DNA of 64,000 nt from an uncultured Halieaceae bacterium (GCA_938074045.1 CALJGI010000013.1:62001-126000), one strand, 5' to 3'. Positions 41,976-52,031 are shown, counted from the first letter of the stretch. Notes: generated by a model from the letters alone, not told the origin. Made by a program: numbers and translations.

Positions 41976-44773
41976 ACTACGCCATTGGACAACGCTGGAT
42001 AAACACCAGTGACACTGAGCTTGGTATAGGTACCGTGCTTGATATCGACGGTCGATTGATCACTCTGAATTTTCCGGTTGTCGAGGAAGATCGCACCTAC
42101 GCCGCCAACAATGCACCGCTGGCACGTCTTGAGTTTCGTGTCGGGGATACCGTGCAGGATCGTGAGGGTCGGGAGTTTATCGTACTGGATGTTGTGGAAA
42201 TCAGCGGCATATTCCACTACCTGGCCAGAGACAGCGAAGGAATTGAGCAGGACATCAGTGAGACCTTACTCGACGTCAGGGTGCGTGTGCAGCACCCGGA
42301 GCAAAGGCTACTCTCCGCACAGGGGGATTCTGGTAACGCCTTCGCCGTGCGCCTGGCGACATTGCAAAACCTCAACTGGTTAAGAAAGCATCCCCTGCAC
42401 GGCTTAATGGGTCCCAGGGTTGATTTGATACCTCACCAACTGTACATCGCAAACGATGTAGCTTCCCGCGCCGCCCCCAGAGTACTCCTGGCCGATGAGG
42501 TGGGATTGGGTAAGACCATCGAAGCGGGTCTTGTCATTCATCAACAATTGATAACAGGCAGAGCCAGTCGCATTCTTATCATTGTGCCCGAGCCATTGCT
42601 GCATCAGTGGTTGGTTGAAATGTTGCGACGTTTCAATTTGCACTTTGCGCTTTACGACGAAGAGAGATATTTGGAGTACGGCAAAGAAGAAAACCCATTT
42701 GAAGCCGAGCAACTGGTCCTCTGCGGACTCGACTGGCTTACGACTTCTGAAGATGCTCAGCAAATGGTACTGGCAGCATCCTGGGATACCCTGGTGGTTG
42801 ATGAAGCGCATCACTTGCACTGGTCAAGCGAAGCCAGTAGCCCCCAGTATGAACTGGTGAAACAACTGTCGCGGCGCAGCGCAGGATTACTTTTACTCAC
42901 AGCTACCCCCGAACAGGTAGGGCTGGCGGCTCACTTCGCGCGCTTGCATCTTCTCGATGAAAAGCGTTTCAGCGATCTGTCGAGTTTTGTTGAAGAAGAA
43001 TCACAATACGGGGAACTCAACAAGCTCTGTCAAGCTCTGGAAGACAGTTCGACGGGGTTGTCGACCCCGGACCTCACCCAGCTGACGCAGCATCTGGGCT
43101 TGACCATTCAGGATGAAATCAAGGCCGCAGCAAACAGTGCTCAGGCAATTGACTTGCTGGTCGACCGACACGGCACTAGCAGGGTCCTGTATCGGAATAT
43201 GAGGCGAAACATGTCGGGATTTCCCGGTCGGCGTTTGCATGCTTATCCACTCCAGTGCAGCGCTGATTACCCGGGAGAAGATCAACGTCGCAGTGCTGTC
43301 CCAGAGAAGTTCTTTCGCGATAGCCGATGGCTGCAAATCGACCCGAGAGTCGAGTGGCTGCGGGAAAAATTGCGGCAGTTGTTTCCAGCAAAAGTCCTGG
43401 TTATATGCGCTGAGGCAGAAACAGCCATCACTTTAGAGCACTATCTTCACCTGCGCGCCGGCATAAGGTGTGCGGCGTTTCACGAACAACTTTCTATCGT
43501 CGAACGCGACCGTGCGGCGGCATATTTTGCCGACACAGACGGCGGCGCGCAAACGCTTATAAGCTCTGAAATTGGGAGCGAAGGCCGCAATTTTCAGTTC
43601 TGTCAGCACATGGTTCTTTTCGATCTACCCACTAACCCTGACTTGCTAGAGCAGCGTATCGGGCGCCTTGACAGAATCGGCCAGACAGCTCAAATACAGA
43701 TTCACGTGCCTTATCTACAGGCAACTGCTCAGGAAGTGTTGTACCACTGGTATGCGGAGGGATTGAATGCCTTTGATCAAACCCACTCAGCCGGGGATAC
43801 GCTACTGAGCGAATTCTCCGAACGGCTATATGCGTGTATGGATAATCCCGATGCTGCCTGCGCCAGCCTCATAGCCGACACAAAAATATTTTCGCAATCT
43901 CTTGCTCTCGATTTACTGCAGGGCCGTGACCGACTACTGGAACGCAATTCCTGCAACAAGGAAAAAGGCAATCAACTTTGCACCAACGTGCGAGACGTTG
44001 AGATGAGTTCCGATCTAGAAAATTATATGCGATCTGTCTGGGATATTTATGGCGTTGATCATGAAGCCCACTCCGAGGCCACGATCGTATTAAAGCCGGG
44101 CGCTCAGTCTCAACTTGAAGATGTTCCTGGGATAACGGAGGACGGCCTGACAGTCTGTTTTAATCGGGAGATAGCCCTACAGCGGGAAGACTGGCAGTTT
44201 CTCAGCTGGGAGCACCCAATAGTACGCGACAGTATGAGCCTGCTGCTTTCTTCAGAGCTCGGCACCAGCAATCTTTCACTTTTGCCCTTGAAAGGGGTCA
44301 GCCCGGGAACTGTGCTGCTGGAAACTGTCCATGTAATGCGCTGTCCCGCTCCGGCAAAATTGCAGCTGCAGCGCTTTCTTGGTATCGCACCCATTAGAAC
44401 TCTGCTTGATCAGCGCGGTAGAAACTTGTCTGCAGCCATTGCGCATGACAGATTGAACTCCTTGTGCGAGCCGGTGGATCGTGCCAATGTGCAGGCCATT
44501 ATCAAGCAACTGGGGCCTACTATAAAAGGCATGTTACCTCTGGCTCAGGAAAATGCAGATTCAGAAGCGCTACCTGTCATAGATGAGGCGCGCAGGGATG
44601 CCGAGCGCATATTGGGAGCCGAGATTGCGCGCCTGGAATACCTGCAACGGGTGAATCCTTCAATCAGGGACGATGAAATCTCCAGCCTCAGGCAACAGAG
44701 AACTTCATGTTGCGACCATATCGCTAACGCAACCCTGGAACTGGACGCTGTCCGGTTGATTGTGACCCGGTAA
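41972..44773 (+). CDS. rapA: RNA polymerase-associated helicase RapA
   Basis: SWI/SNF ATPase that recycles RNA polymerase. The 933 residues (E. coli 968) have the N-terminal RNAP-binding Tudor-like domains (about 1-115), then the helicase with Walker A LLADEVGLGKTIEAG, the DEAH box VVDEAHHLHWS, LLTATPEQVGLAAHFARL, motif VI QRIGRLDRIGQT and the RapA C-terminal region. The start is TTG at 41972, overlapping the tatD stop as TTGA; the N-terminus NYAIGQRWINTSDTELGIGT aligns with E. coli RapA, supporting this start. Confidence 0.95.
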   Translation: MNYAIGQRWINTSDTELGIGTVLDIDGRLITLNFPVVEEDRTYAANNAPLARLEFRVGDTVQDREGREFIVLDVVEISGIFHYLARDSEGIEQDISETLLDVRVRVQHPEQRLLSAQGDSGNAFAVRLATLQNLNWLRKHPLHGLMGPRVDLIPHQLYIANDVASRAAPRVLLADEVGLGKTIEAGLVIHQQLITGRASRILIIVPEPLLHQWLVEMLRRFNLHFALYDEERYLEYGKEENPFEAEQLVLCGLDWLTTSEDAQQMVLAASWDTLVVDEAHHLHWSSEASSPQYELVKQLSRRSAGLLLLTATPEQVGLAAHFARLHLLDEKRFSDLSSFVEEESQYGELNKLCQALEDSSTGLSTPDLTQLTQHLGLTIQDEIKAAANSAQAIDLLVDRHGTSRVLYRNMRRNMSGFPGRRLHAYPLQCSADYPGEDQRRSAVPEKFFRDSRWLQIDPRVEWLREKLRQLFPAKVLVICAEAETAITLEHYLHLRAGIRCAAFHEQLSIVERDRAAAYFADTDGGAQTLISSEIGSEGRNFQFCQHMVLFDLPTNPDLLEQRIGRLDRIGQTAQIQIHVPYLQATAQEVLYHWYAEGLNAFDQTHSAGDTLLSEFSERLYACMDNPDAACASLIADTKIFSQSLALDLLQGRDRLLERNSCNKEKGNQLCTNVRDVEMSSDLENYMRSVWDIYGVDHEAHSEATIVLKPGAQSQLEDVPGITEDGLTVCFNREIALQREDWQFLSWEHPIVRDSMSLLLSSELGTSNLSLLPLKGVSPGTVLLETVHVMRCPAPAKLQLQRFLGIAPIRTLLDQRGRNLSAAIAHDRLNSLCEPVDRANVQAIIKQLGPTIKGMLPLAQENADSEALPVIDEARRDAERILGAEIARLEYLQRVNPSIRDDEISSLRQQRTSCCDHIANATLELDAVRLIVTR

Positions 44774-44779
44774 AACCTG

Positions 44780-45109
44780 GTGAAAAAATTACCCAGCAAA
44801 TCTGATGTCCGCAAGGAAATTGACCATCAAGTAGACGATTTTCTACAACAGGGCGGTGAAGTGACCGAAGTACCGACGGGCCAAAGTCGATATGAGGCCG
44901 GCGCCCCCTCTACACGATCCTTGTTTGATAAACCCCGCGACAGTCGCACTTTTGTACCGGAGGTTGTTGCAGCAATTGAGTCGCGCAAGCAGCAGCGATC
45001 CAAGAGTCCACGGGCAGTCGCTGCCAAGCCACGTCCACGAAAAAGAATAATCTATGATGATTTTGGAGAAGTTGTGAGAGAGATTTGGGTCGATGATGGG
45101 CAGGCTTAG
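44780..45109 (+). CDS. Small charged protein of unknown function
   Basis: A 109-residue protein starting with GTG six bases after rapA. It is hydrophilic and mixed-charge, with a motif DFLQQGGEVTEVPTG that resembles the short FLxxGGxV motif in the Pseudomonas RNA polymerase-binding regulator SutA, a central disordered region, and a C-terminal RKRIIYDDFGEVVREIWVDD. The similarity is slight and no function is claimed. Confidence 0.7.
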   Translation: MKKLPSKSDVRKEIDHQVDDFLQQGGEVTEVPTGQSRYEAGAPSTRSLFDKPRDSRTFVPEVVAAIESRKQQRSKSPRAVAAKPRPRKRIIYDDFGEVVREIWVDDGQA

Positions 45110-45192
45110 GGTGCTGACTGGGTTTATTACAATGACTGAATCGATGCCGCAGACCAGTCACAAGCCACTTCCCAAACGACCTCTGTGTTCCC

Positions 45193-46434
45193 GTGGCTGA
45201 GCCAGTGTTCCAAGAATCAGATCTACACCCGTCTATTGTCCGGGCATTGGCTGATATGGATATCACAGCATTGTCCGGGATTCAACGCCGGGGTGTGACA
45301 GCAGCCCTGACAGGCCGCGATGTGACACTGTGCGCGCCCACCGGCAGCGGCAAGACGGTCGCCTTTTGCATTCCTGCACTGCAGGGGCTGCTTGTGCAAA
45401 AATCCGCCCGCGATGACGGTACTCTGGTACTTATTCTAACTCCCACCCGCGATCTCGCCCTGCAGGTGCACCGAGTCGTGAAAGCACTGTGTCGCTACAC
45501 ATCTATTGGCGTCGAACTTATTACAGGCGGGCACGATTTCAAATATCAGCGCGCGCTGTTTCGCAAGAATCCAGAAGTAATTATAGCAACGCCTGGTCGA
45601 CTGGTTGATCATATTGGTAGAGGCAGCACTGACTTTGCAGCCTTGAGGACTGTTGTCCTCGATGAGGCGGATCAAATGCTTGACCACGGTTTGCTGCAAG
45701 AAGTTGGAGAGATTATGCAATCGGTCCCTGCCAGTAGCCAGCGCTGGCTATACTCTGCCACCCTGCCCCAGCAGTTACGCGGCGCTCTGGCGGAGTTTGT
45801 GCGGCAACCAATTGATATACGCGATGCAGACGGTGTGGTTATGGCCACCCATACAAGCCACCGGGCGATCATTTGCAAGGCGGACAGACGCAGACAACTG
45901 GAAAAGCTGTTGTCGGTAAACGAGAGCGTTCGTGTGCTGATATTTTGCAACACCCGAAAAGATACCATGGAGATTGCGACCGCACTCGAGAGCTACGGGA
46001 AAATTGTCATCCTGCACGGGGAATTGAGTCGGGAAGAACGAATTCTGGCTATCGACCGCTTTCATCTGCCCGGCCCGCACATCATGGTAGCCTCACCGGT
46101 AGCTGCGCGGGGGCTCGACATCAAAAATATTGACCTGGTAATTAACTACCAGTTACCTGACAGCACGGATGAATATCTGCACAGAGCTGGACGCGCCGGG
46201 CGTGGTGGCAGCCGCGCGGAGTGTGTTTCGCTGATTTCACAGGCTGAAATCAGCAGGTGCGAAGGCATAGAGAAGACGCTTGGCATAGATATACTGGGTA
46301 AACTGAGCAGAAACCGCACCCTTGATAAGCCAAGTGTTAAGCCGTCCAGTATAGCAAGCACATCCAACAACAAGTCCAGAAAGCCCAGAGCGAATTTTGG
46401 TGATGGTTCACAGCCAGTAAAGCGCCGTCGATAG
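45193..46434 (+). CDS. DEAD-box RNA helicase (RhlE/RhlB-like)
   Basis: A 413-residue ATP-dependent RNA helicase. Motifs in order: Q region (SGIQRRG), I APTGSGKT, Ia PTRDLA, Ib TPGR, II DEAD in VVLDEADQM, III SAT, then the second domain ending with motif VI HRAGRAGRGG. A basic, disordered tail (about 375-413) could bind RNA. The GTG at 45193 gives a normal spacing to motif I but has no good Shine-Dalgarno, so the start is approximate. Specific role unknown. Confidence 0.9.
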   Translation: MAEPVFQESDLHPSIVRALADMDITALSGIQRRGVTAALTGRDVTLCAPTGSGKTVAFCIPALQGLLVQKSARDDGTLVLILTPTRDLALQVHRVVKALCRYTSIGVELITGGHDFKYQRALFRKNPEVIIATPGRLVDHIGRGSTDFAALRTVVLDEADQMLDHGLLQEVGEIMQSVPASSQRWLYSATLPQQLRGALAEFVRQPIDIRDADGVVMATHTSHRAIICKADRRRQLEKLLSVNESVRVLIFCNTRKDTMEIATALESYGKIVILHGELSREERILAIDRFHLPGPHIMVASPVAARGLDIKNIDLVINYQLPDSTDEYLHRAGRAGRGGSRAECVSLISQAEISRCEGIEKTLGIDILGKLSRNRTLDKPSVKPSSIASTSNNKSRKPRANFGDGSQPVKRRR

Positions 46435-46497
46435 GTAAACGCCAGCGCTGCAATAATCGTATAATCACTCTCTACAGCTTTTGTGAGTCGGCTATTT

Positions 46498-47445
46498 ATG
46501 CAGGTTCAGTGGTATCCAGGTCACATGCACAAGGCTCTCAAGGAGATTCGAGAGATACTGCCGGAGATCGACATTTTTGTCGAAATCCTGGACGCTCGCA
46601 TTCCCTACAGCAGTCAAAATCCCAGCCTCGCAGAAATTCGGGGCGACAGACCCTGTCTCCGCATCCTCAATAAATCAGACCTTGCTGATGCCTCATCCAC
46701 AACAGCTTGGATGCAGCACTTTTCTACGGAAGCAAACATACGCAGTGTGGCCATTTGCCGTGAGGACCGCAGCGGGATAAGCAATCTGATCCCGATCTGC
46801 CAGTCCATGGTGATCAAGCCCCGGCACGCGGGGTACTTGGCTGTGTTGGTAAGCGGTATTCCCAACGTGGGCAAATCTACTCTGATCAACGCCATGACTG
46901 GTCGCGCCATTGCCAAAACGGGAAATGAACCTGCCATCACCAAGGGACTACAGAGAATCAAGCTGGATGATAACTGCTGGCTATACGATACACCCGGGGT
47001 ACTGTGGCCCAATATTGAGCACCCTGCCAGTGGTTATAGGCTCGCCATGTCTGGCGCTGTACGTGACACAGCCATGGATTACCCTGACGTTGCCCACTAT
47101 GCCGCCGCCTGGTTACTTGAAAACAGCTCAGATATTCTTGTACAGCGCTATGGTCTCGAACAGGCACCTCCTGACGCATCGAGCCTGTTGCAGGCTGTGG
47201 GGCGTGCGCGGGGAGCGCTGCGGTCTGGTGGTCGTGTTGATGAAGAGCGGGCGGCAAAGGCTTTTATCGCTGATATACGAGACGGTTCACTGGGCAGACT
47301 CACGCTGGAAAGCCCCACCGACGCGCAGCGGGAGATGCTGGAGTTGGAGGAGATCAGGGAGAAAAAAGCAGCCCGGAAGGCGGCCCGTAAATCCAAAAAA
47401 GGTTCAAAACAGCGAAAAAGTAGAGAGCATACTATCGATGAATGA
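46498..47445 (+). CDS. Circularly permuted GTPase, YlqF/RbgA family
   Basis: A 315-residue ribosome-assembly GTPase. The G motifs occur in permuted order: G4 NKSD near residue 60, then G1 GIPNVGKST and G3 DTPG. The N-terminus MQVQWYPGHMHKA is the family hallmark, so ATG at 46498 is preferred to the GTG at 46483. The C-terminal part is strongly basic (about 285-315, KKAARKAARKSKKGSK), probably for rRNA contact. The family acts in large-subunit maturation. Its end overlaps the next start by eight bases. Confidence 0.92.
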   Translation: MQVQWYPGHMHKALKEIREILPEIDIFVEILDARIPYSSQNPSLAEIRGDRPCLRILNKSDLADASSTTAWMQHFSTEANIRSVAICREDRSGISNLIPICQSMVIKPRHAGYLAVLVSGIPNVGKSTLINAMTGRAIAKTGNEPAITKGLQRIKLDDNCWLYDTPGVLWPNIEHPASGYRLAMSGAVRDTAMDYPDVAHYAAAWLLENSSDILVQRYGLEQAPPDASSLLQAVGRARGALRSGGRVDEERAAKAFIADIRDGSLGRLTLESPTDAQREMLELEEIREKKAARKAARKSKKGSKQRKSREHTIDE

Positions 47446-48589
47446 AGACATACGCCCATTTACATCTGCCGTTTCCGACGCAGAGATAGCAGATCTGCAC
47501 CGTCGGCTTGATGCTACACGCTGGCCCGAAGCCGAAACTGTCAGTGATTGGTCACAGGGAATACCCCTGTCGTATACTCAGGAGCTGGCCCAATACTGGC
47601 GCGAAAAGTATGACTGGCGACGCTGGGAAAAGCGGCTAAACGGCTGGAGTCAGTTTGTCACCCAGATAGATGGCGTAGACATTCATTTTTTACATGTCCG
47701 GTCGCCGCACGAAAACGCCCTGCCCCTTATCATGACCCATGGCTGGCCAGGTTCAATTGTGGAGTTTCACAAGATTATTGATCCATTGGTCAATCCCACA
47801 GATCATGGCGGCACTGCTGATCAAGCCTTCCACTTTATTGCACCTACACTTCCCGGCTATGGCTTTTCAGGAAAACCAGCCGAGCAGGGCTGGGGTGTAG
47901 ACCGCATAGGGAAAACCTGGGGTGAGCTGATGGCAAGATTGGGGTATGACCGCTATGTGGCTCAGGGTGGAGATTGGGGCGCTATGGTGACACAGGCCAT
48001 GGGCCAGTCAGAGACTATCCATTGCGCTGGTATTCATATCACCATGCCCATAGCGGCACCCGATCCCGAAACCATGAATGACCTTTCCCCCACAGAGACC
48101 AAGGCGCTGGAATCACTGCAATACTACGAACAATGGGATAGTGGATATTCAAAGCAACAGGGCACCAGACCGCAAACCCTGGGCTACGGCCTGGCGGATT
48201 CGCCGGTTGGGCAAATGGCCTGGATTGTGGAGAAGTTCTGGGCCTGGATGGACTGCGGCGATGATGCCAACAAACATCCCGAAAATGTGCTGAGCAAGGA
48301 CGAACTACTGGATAACGTGATGATGTACTGGCTGACCAATGCGGGTGCATCGTCTGGTCGCCTGTACTGGGAGAGTTTCCGGCATGTGAATATGGATCCA
48401 ATCAACATGCCAGTGGCTTGTAGTATTTTCCCTAAGGAAATCATGCGCACCTCACGTCGCTGGGCCGAACAGCGATTCGGTAATATCGTGTATTGGAATG
48501 AGCTCGATGCAGGGGGACATTTTGCGGCTTTTGAACAACCTGGAGTGCTGGTTCGAGAACTGCGCGAATGTTTCGCGGCACTTCGTTGA
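47438..48589 (+). CDS. Epoxide hydrolase (EHN domain + alpha/beta hydrolase)
   Basis: Hydrolyses epoxides to diols. The 383 residues have an N-terminal epoxide hydrolase domain (about 5-110, with RRLDATRWPE) and an alpha/beta hydrolase core: oxyanion-hole HGWPGS, nucleophile Asp179 in QGGDWGAM and catalytic His361 in AGGHFAAFEQP. It resembles microsomal-type bacterial epoxide hydrolases. A longer frame upstream reads into the GTPase gene and is ignored. Physiological substrate unknown. Confidence 0.92.
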   Translation: MNEDIRPFTSAVSDAEIADLHRRLDATRWPEAETVSDWSQGIPLSYTQELAQYWREKYDWRRWEKRLNGWSQFVTQIDGVDIHFLHVRSPHENALPLIMTHGWPGSIVEFHKIIDPLVNPTDHGGTADQAFHFIAPTLPGYGFSGKPAEQGWGVDRIGKTWGELMARLGYDRYVAQGGDWGAMVTQAMGQSETIHCAGIHITMPIAAPDPETMNDLSPTETKALESLQYYEQWDSGYSKQQGTRPQTLGYGLADSPVGQMAWIVEKFWAWMDCGDDANKHPENVLSKDELLDNVMMYWLTNAGASSGRLYWESFRHVNMDPINMPVACSIFPKEIMRTSRRWAEQRFGNIVYWNELDAGGHFAAFEQPGVLVRELRECFAALR

Positions 48590-48603
48590 GAAACACGGAG
48601 CAG

Positions 48604-49221
48604 CTATAGGTCCAAGCGATCAAATTCTTCGAGATTGGCCAGCAGGCGATTTATTGAATAAGTCACTGCCGCCCTGTCGGTGGCTTCTGTAATCAAGCGG
48701 ACGCTGTCCGTAATTGCCAGCCACCAGCGCATATGGGCAGCACTTAACTGGGCTGCCACAGGAATCAGATCGTGAATTGTGGCAAGGTTTCGCTCCGCCA
48801 CCTGTTTCATGGATGCCATCGAATCAAGTTCCAGCTCCTGAGCTGCGAGCTTTTGTCTCAACAGACTGACTGTCTCGGGATCCTGTTCCAGGGCCAGACT
48901 ATCGGCGGGCTCTGCAGACTCCCCTAGAAGTCCTATGTCCAGATAGCTCAGCAACTCACGCAGGGCGCCGCGTAATGATTGCCAAAGGTCCTCCCGTCTT
49001 TCCCTCTCCCGGCGGCGCTGAATAAGCGAAAACAAGCCAATAAGGAAAAAACCCTCCAGGCAGAAACCTATCATCTCGGGAACAAGGTTGTCGTAAATCG
49101 GCCCGCCGTTGGCGTTATCCAGAAAGAGTGCGAAAAACCAGGCCCCGCCAATCCCGAAAAAGAGTAGCGGCGTCAGTAACAACAGGCGGTTGACAACAAC
49201 AGTGTTGGTGCGAATTTTCAC
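48604..49221 (-). CDS. Membrane protein with coiled coil, unknown function
   Basis: A 205-residue protein with two predicted membrane helices (about 10-32 and 48-66), a basic stretch RRRERERRED and then a long helical, coiled-coil-like region (about 105-200). The start is a GTG at 49221 overlapping the upstream gene's stop as GTGA, so the two are translationally coupled. No family recognised. Confidence 0.72.
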   Translation of the reverse strand: MKIRTNTVVVNRLLLLTPLLFFGIGGAWFFALFLDNANGGPIYDNLVPEMIGFCLEGFFLIGLFSLIQRRRERERREDLWQSLRGALRELLSYLDIGLLGESAEPADSLALEQDPETVSLLRQKLAAQELELDSMASMKQVAERNLATIHDLIPVAAQLSAAHMRWWLAITDSVRLITEATDRAAVTYSINRLLANLEEFDRLDL

Positions 49222-49793
49222 TCGTCGTCTTCCGCTTCTCCGGCTGCGTCCTCGATCACAGCCGGTACCGCCAGAGCATTTACGACCGCTGCAATTTTTG
49301 CGGCTTCACCGGAGGTAAGATCCAGCGGAATATTTTGCAGATAGACGACGTGATCTTCACGAATCGGGATTGAAAAAATATCGTAGGGACTGCGAGGCGG
49401 ATTCAAGGCCAATTCTTCCCGTGCCTTGGCTTCACCGGGATCGTCCCGCTGCGTCACAGCACGAGCCGCGCGCTGCTCGCTTTCCTGGGGTGTAAAGGTA
49501 TGAGGGTCTTCACGCCACTTGATAAAATCGTTTAGTGCTTCCTTGAGCCGGGCTCTGTATAACTCCAGCGACTCCGGCCGCACGGTAGATCCCTGCAGAA
49601 TATGGAAACGGGCTGCCAGCTCATCCACATCCAGCAGACGGAGGTCGGTTCGCTCATGTGACTTTAGTTGGGTCAACAGTTGTTCGGCGGCCTGCTTTCT
49701 GGCTCTAGCAACTTGCGGTCTCAGTATGCCTGTTACAACCGAGTGTTTAATGAAAGCTAGAAATGCGCTCTCCGAGTAATCAGCGTCTGTCAT
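49218..49793 (-). CDS. Conserved-looking hypothetical protein
   Basis: A 191-residue soluble protein. Residues about 1-100 look all-helical, with LRPQVARARKQAAEQLL, DVDELAARF and ESLELYRARLKEALNDFI, which recalls the SAM-like core-binding fold of tyrosine recombinases but has no catalytic domain. A polar linker leads to a C-terminal part with IFSIPIREDHVVYLQNIPLD and SGEAAKIAAVVNALAV. The end is acidic. Function unknown; coupled to the membrane protein downstream. Confidence 0.72.
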   Translation of the reverse strand: MTDADYSESAFLAFIKHSVVTGILRPQVARARKQAAEQLLTQLKSHERTDLRLLDVDELAARFHILQGSTVRPESLELYRARLKEALNDFIKWREDPHTFTPQESEQRAARAVTQRDDPGEAKAREELALNPPRSPYDIFSIPIREDHVVYLQNIPLDLTSGEAAKIAAVVNALAVPAVIEDAAGEAEDDE

Positions 49794-49803
49794 TGCTGCT
49801 GGC

Positions 49804-50679
49804 TCATGGTCTCACAGCCAGGACATCCGTACCCAGGTGCAACAATACCTGCTCCGCCGTGTTACCCAGCATGGCGGCCTTCAACCCCCTGCGACCCACG
49901 GTACCCAGCACAACCAATCGCGCCTGCAATCTCGCCGCCTCGCTACATATGACCTTATCCACCGGCCCGCGCTTTACATGAATCTGCTTCTTGGGGATGC
50001 CATAACGCTCACTGACATCGTCTACCCGGGGTTTAATCGCCGCCTTGCGTTCATTCTCGTAGGTCTTTTGATCTACAAGGTCCAACTCTGTCAGCACCGG
50101 GTTTACATGCAATACGTGTATCAGGTGCAGTTCACAGCCCATTGCATTGGCATAGGCTTGGGCAGCCTCAATTACATTGTGACTCAGTCTAAATTTGACC
50201 TTGGAGTTAGTAGCCAGATCCACAGCAGCGAGTATTTTTTCACCCTTTTTCTGTCGCCGTTTTGTCACGATCATGATCGGCGCTTTGCATTCTCGCAGCA
50301 GTAGCCAGTCTGTGGAGGTGTAGAGCAGCGTCCCGTCGGTATGTCCCGTCTTGACGATGCTCTCGTAGTTTTTCTTGAGGCACCTATTGGACACCCATTT
50401 ATGGATATCTTTTTGCCAGACAATCACAACATCAGGTGCCTTGCCCGGGAATCCGGCTTTAGTAATCGAATCATCTATAGCAGCTACATGGGAATCTATT
50501 ATCCGGGATTTCATTTTTTCGAAGGCAGCGCCGCGACCCACCCCCAGGCTGGCAGGTGTTTCATGGCAGAAACCAACAATCTCAGCCGTACAGCCCATCT
50601 TGGCGGCCATCGACAGTCCGCGGGAAATGGCAATTTGTTTGCTTCCCAAGGGGTCAGCAATGATCAGTATTCTGGGCAT
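49804..50679 (-). CDS. Tandem universal stress protein (UspE-like)
   Basis: A 291-residue protein with two Usp domains (about 1-145 and 150-291). The second ends with the nucleotide-binding pattern VLGTVGRRGLKAAMLGNTAEQVL (G-x2-G-x9-G-S/T). Start at 50679 (MPRILIIADPLG) gives a normal Usp beginning; the frame is open to 50706. Such proteins respond to stress or energy limitation. It sits ten bases upstream of the hypothetical pair on the same strand. Confidence 0.88.
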   Translation of the reverse strand: MPRILIIADPLGSKQIAISRGLSMAAKMGCTAEIVGFCHETPASLGVGRGAAFEKMKSRIIDSHVAAIDDSITKAGFPGKAPDVVIVWQKDIHKWVSNRCLKKNYESIVKTGHTDGTLLYTSTDWLLLRECKAPIMIVTKRRQKKGEKILAAVDLATNSKVKFRLSHNVIEAAQAYANAMGCELHLIHVLHVNPVLTELDLVDQKTYENERKAAIKPRVDDVSERYGIPKKQIHVKRGPVDKVICSEAARLQARLVVLGTVGRRGLKAAMLGNTAEQVLLHLGTDVLAVRP

Positions 50680-50777
50680 ATAGTCAACTCGGCGCTGTTG
50701 ATTCACTTATTCTTGCAGGTTGCGTTGGGAATACAAGTTGAAATTAATGACTCTCCTCATGTTTTTCTTGAAAGAAT

Positions 50778-51989
50778 TCACTCTCTGGAGGGCGGCAACA
50801 ATTTGCTCAGCACCTTGCGTACTTCAATCTCACCAAAGAACACAGGCGCTGGATAAGCATCACCCTCTGCGACTGCCCTCTCACAAATGAGATCAAAATC
50901 GGCTTCAACCAAAGCATCGACATGAGCTGGAAGATCGAGATCAGCACGCAATGATGCAACCTCTGCTACAAACATCTGGGCTACCAGCTCGTCACTTTCA
51001 CCCTGAGCCCCCAGGCCTATTCTCCGACCCAGTTCCGCCAAGCCCTTGTCAGCATTGGGCTGCGACAGCTCCAGCACATGCGGCATGACCATGGCATTAG
51101 CAACACCATGGGGAACGCCATACTGTGCACCCAACTGGTGTGCGATGGCGTGAACATTGCCGACGTTTACCTGATTGATCGCCATGCCAGCATAATACGC
51201 CGCCACTGCCATGGCCTCCCGTGCATCCAGATCAGCCCCATGACTGAAGGCCCGCTTGATATTTTCGAACACTAGTACGACGGCATTTGATGCCAGCTCC
51301 CGCGAATTTCCACGCTCCCACCGGCTGACATAGGCTTCAATGGCGTGCGTGAGAGCATCCATCCCGGTAGCGGCGGTTATACCCGATGGCATACCCTGTA
51401 ATAGCGTTGAATCCAGAGCGACCGCAGCTGGTTGTAGTCTGACGTCGCCGATCACCAGCTTCTTATGATCAGATAAATCAGTAATTACTGAACCCAGGGT
51501 TGCCTCCGAGCCCGTACCTGAAGTGGTGGGAATCGCATAAATGGGCAAGGGATCTTCTGTCAACTTTGAAAAACCCACCCATTCCCGGGGATCGGTGCGG
51601 CTGACTAGGCTGGCCGCAATAATTTTGGCGGCGTCAAGAGATGAGCCGCCTCCAATTGCCAACACTGCTTCGCAACGGTGATCCCTGCCTATCAGGACCC
51701 CTTTTTCCACTACCTCAAAACTGGGATCGGGTGTCACTCCTGAGTAGATGGTAATTTCAATATCACTTGCCTCAAGAGCAGCAGTAGCTTGTGCCACGAC
51801 ACCCAGGTCCACCAGAATCTGGTCTGTGACAACCAATAAACGGCTGATACCTGAGCGGGAGACATGCCCGCACAATTGCGCTGCAGAGTTCTGACCGATA
51901 AAGGCCAGATAGGAGCTTCCCGGCAGGAAATTCATAACCATACGGGTCAGCGCTAGCTTGGCAAAATGTACAAAATGCTTTAAGTTCAT
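50778..51989 (-). CDS. Iron-containing alcohol dehydrogenase
   Basis: A 403-residue group III alcohol dehydrogenase. It has the NAD-binding GGGSSLDAAKIIA, IPTTSGTGSEAT, and metal-ligand His residues in DALTHAIEAYVS and HAIAHQLGAQYGVPHGVANA. All expected metal ligands are visible. The N-terminal extension MNLKHFVHFAKLALTRMV is family-typical for the proteobacterial subgroup. Substrate is uncertain; alcohols or aldehydes of medium chain are possible. Confidence 0.9.
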   Translation of the reverse strand: MNLKHFVHFAKLALTRMVMNFLPGSSYLAFIGQNSAAQLCGHVSRSGISRLLVVTDQILVDLGVVAQATAALEASDIEITIYSGVTPDPSFEVVEKGVLIGRDHRCEAVLAIGGGSSLDAAKIIAASLVSRTDPREWVGFSKLTEDPLPIYAIPTTSGTGSEATLGSVITDLSDHKKLVIGDVRLQPAAVALDSTLLQGMPSGITAATGMDALTHAIEAYVSRWERGNSRELASNAVVLVFENIKRAFSHGADLDAREAMAVAAYYAGMAINQVNVGNVHAIAHQLGAQYGVPHGVANAMVMPHVLELSQPNADKGLAELGRRIGLGAQGESDELVAQMFVAEVASLRADLDLPAHVDALVEADFDLICERAVAEGDAYPAPVFFGEIEVRKVLSKLLPPSRE

Positions 51990-52031
51990 TTTATATCTCT
52001 TTGTATTATATATATTTAATATTCTTAAAAA

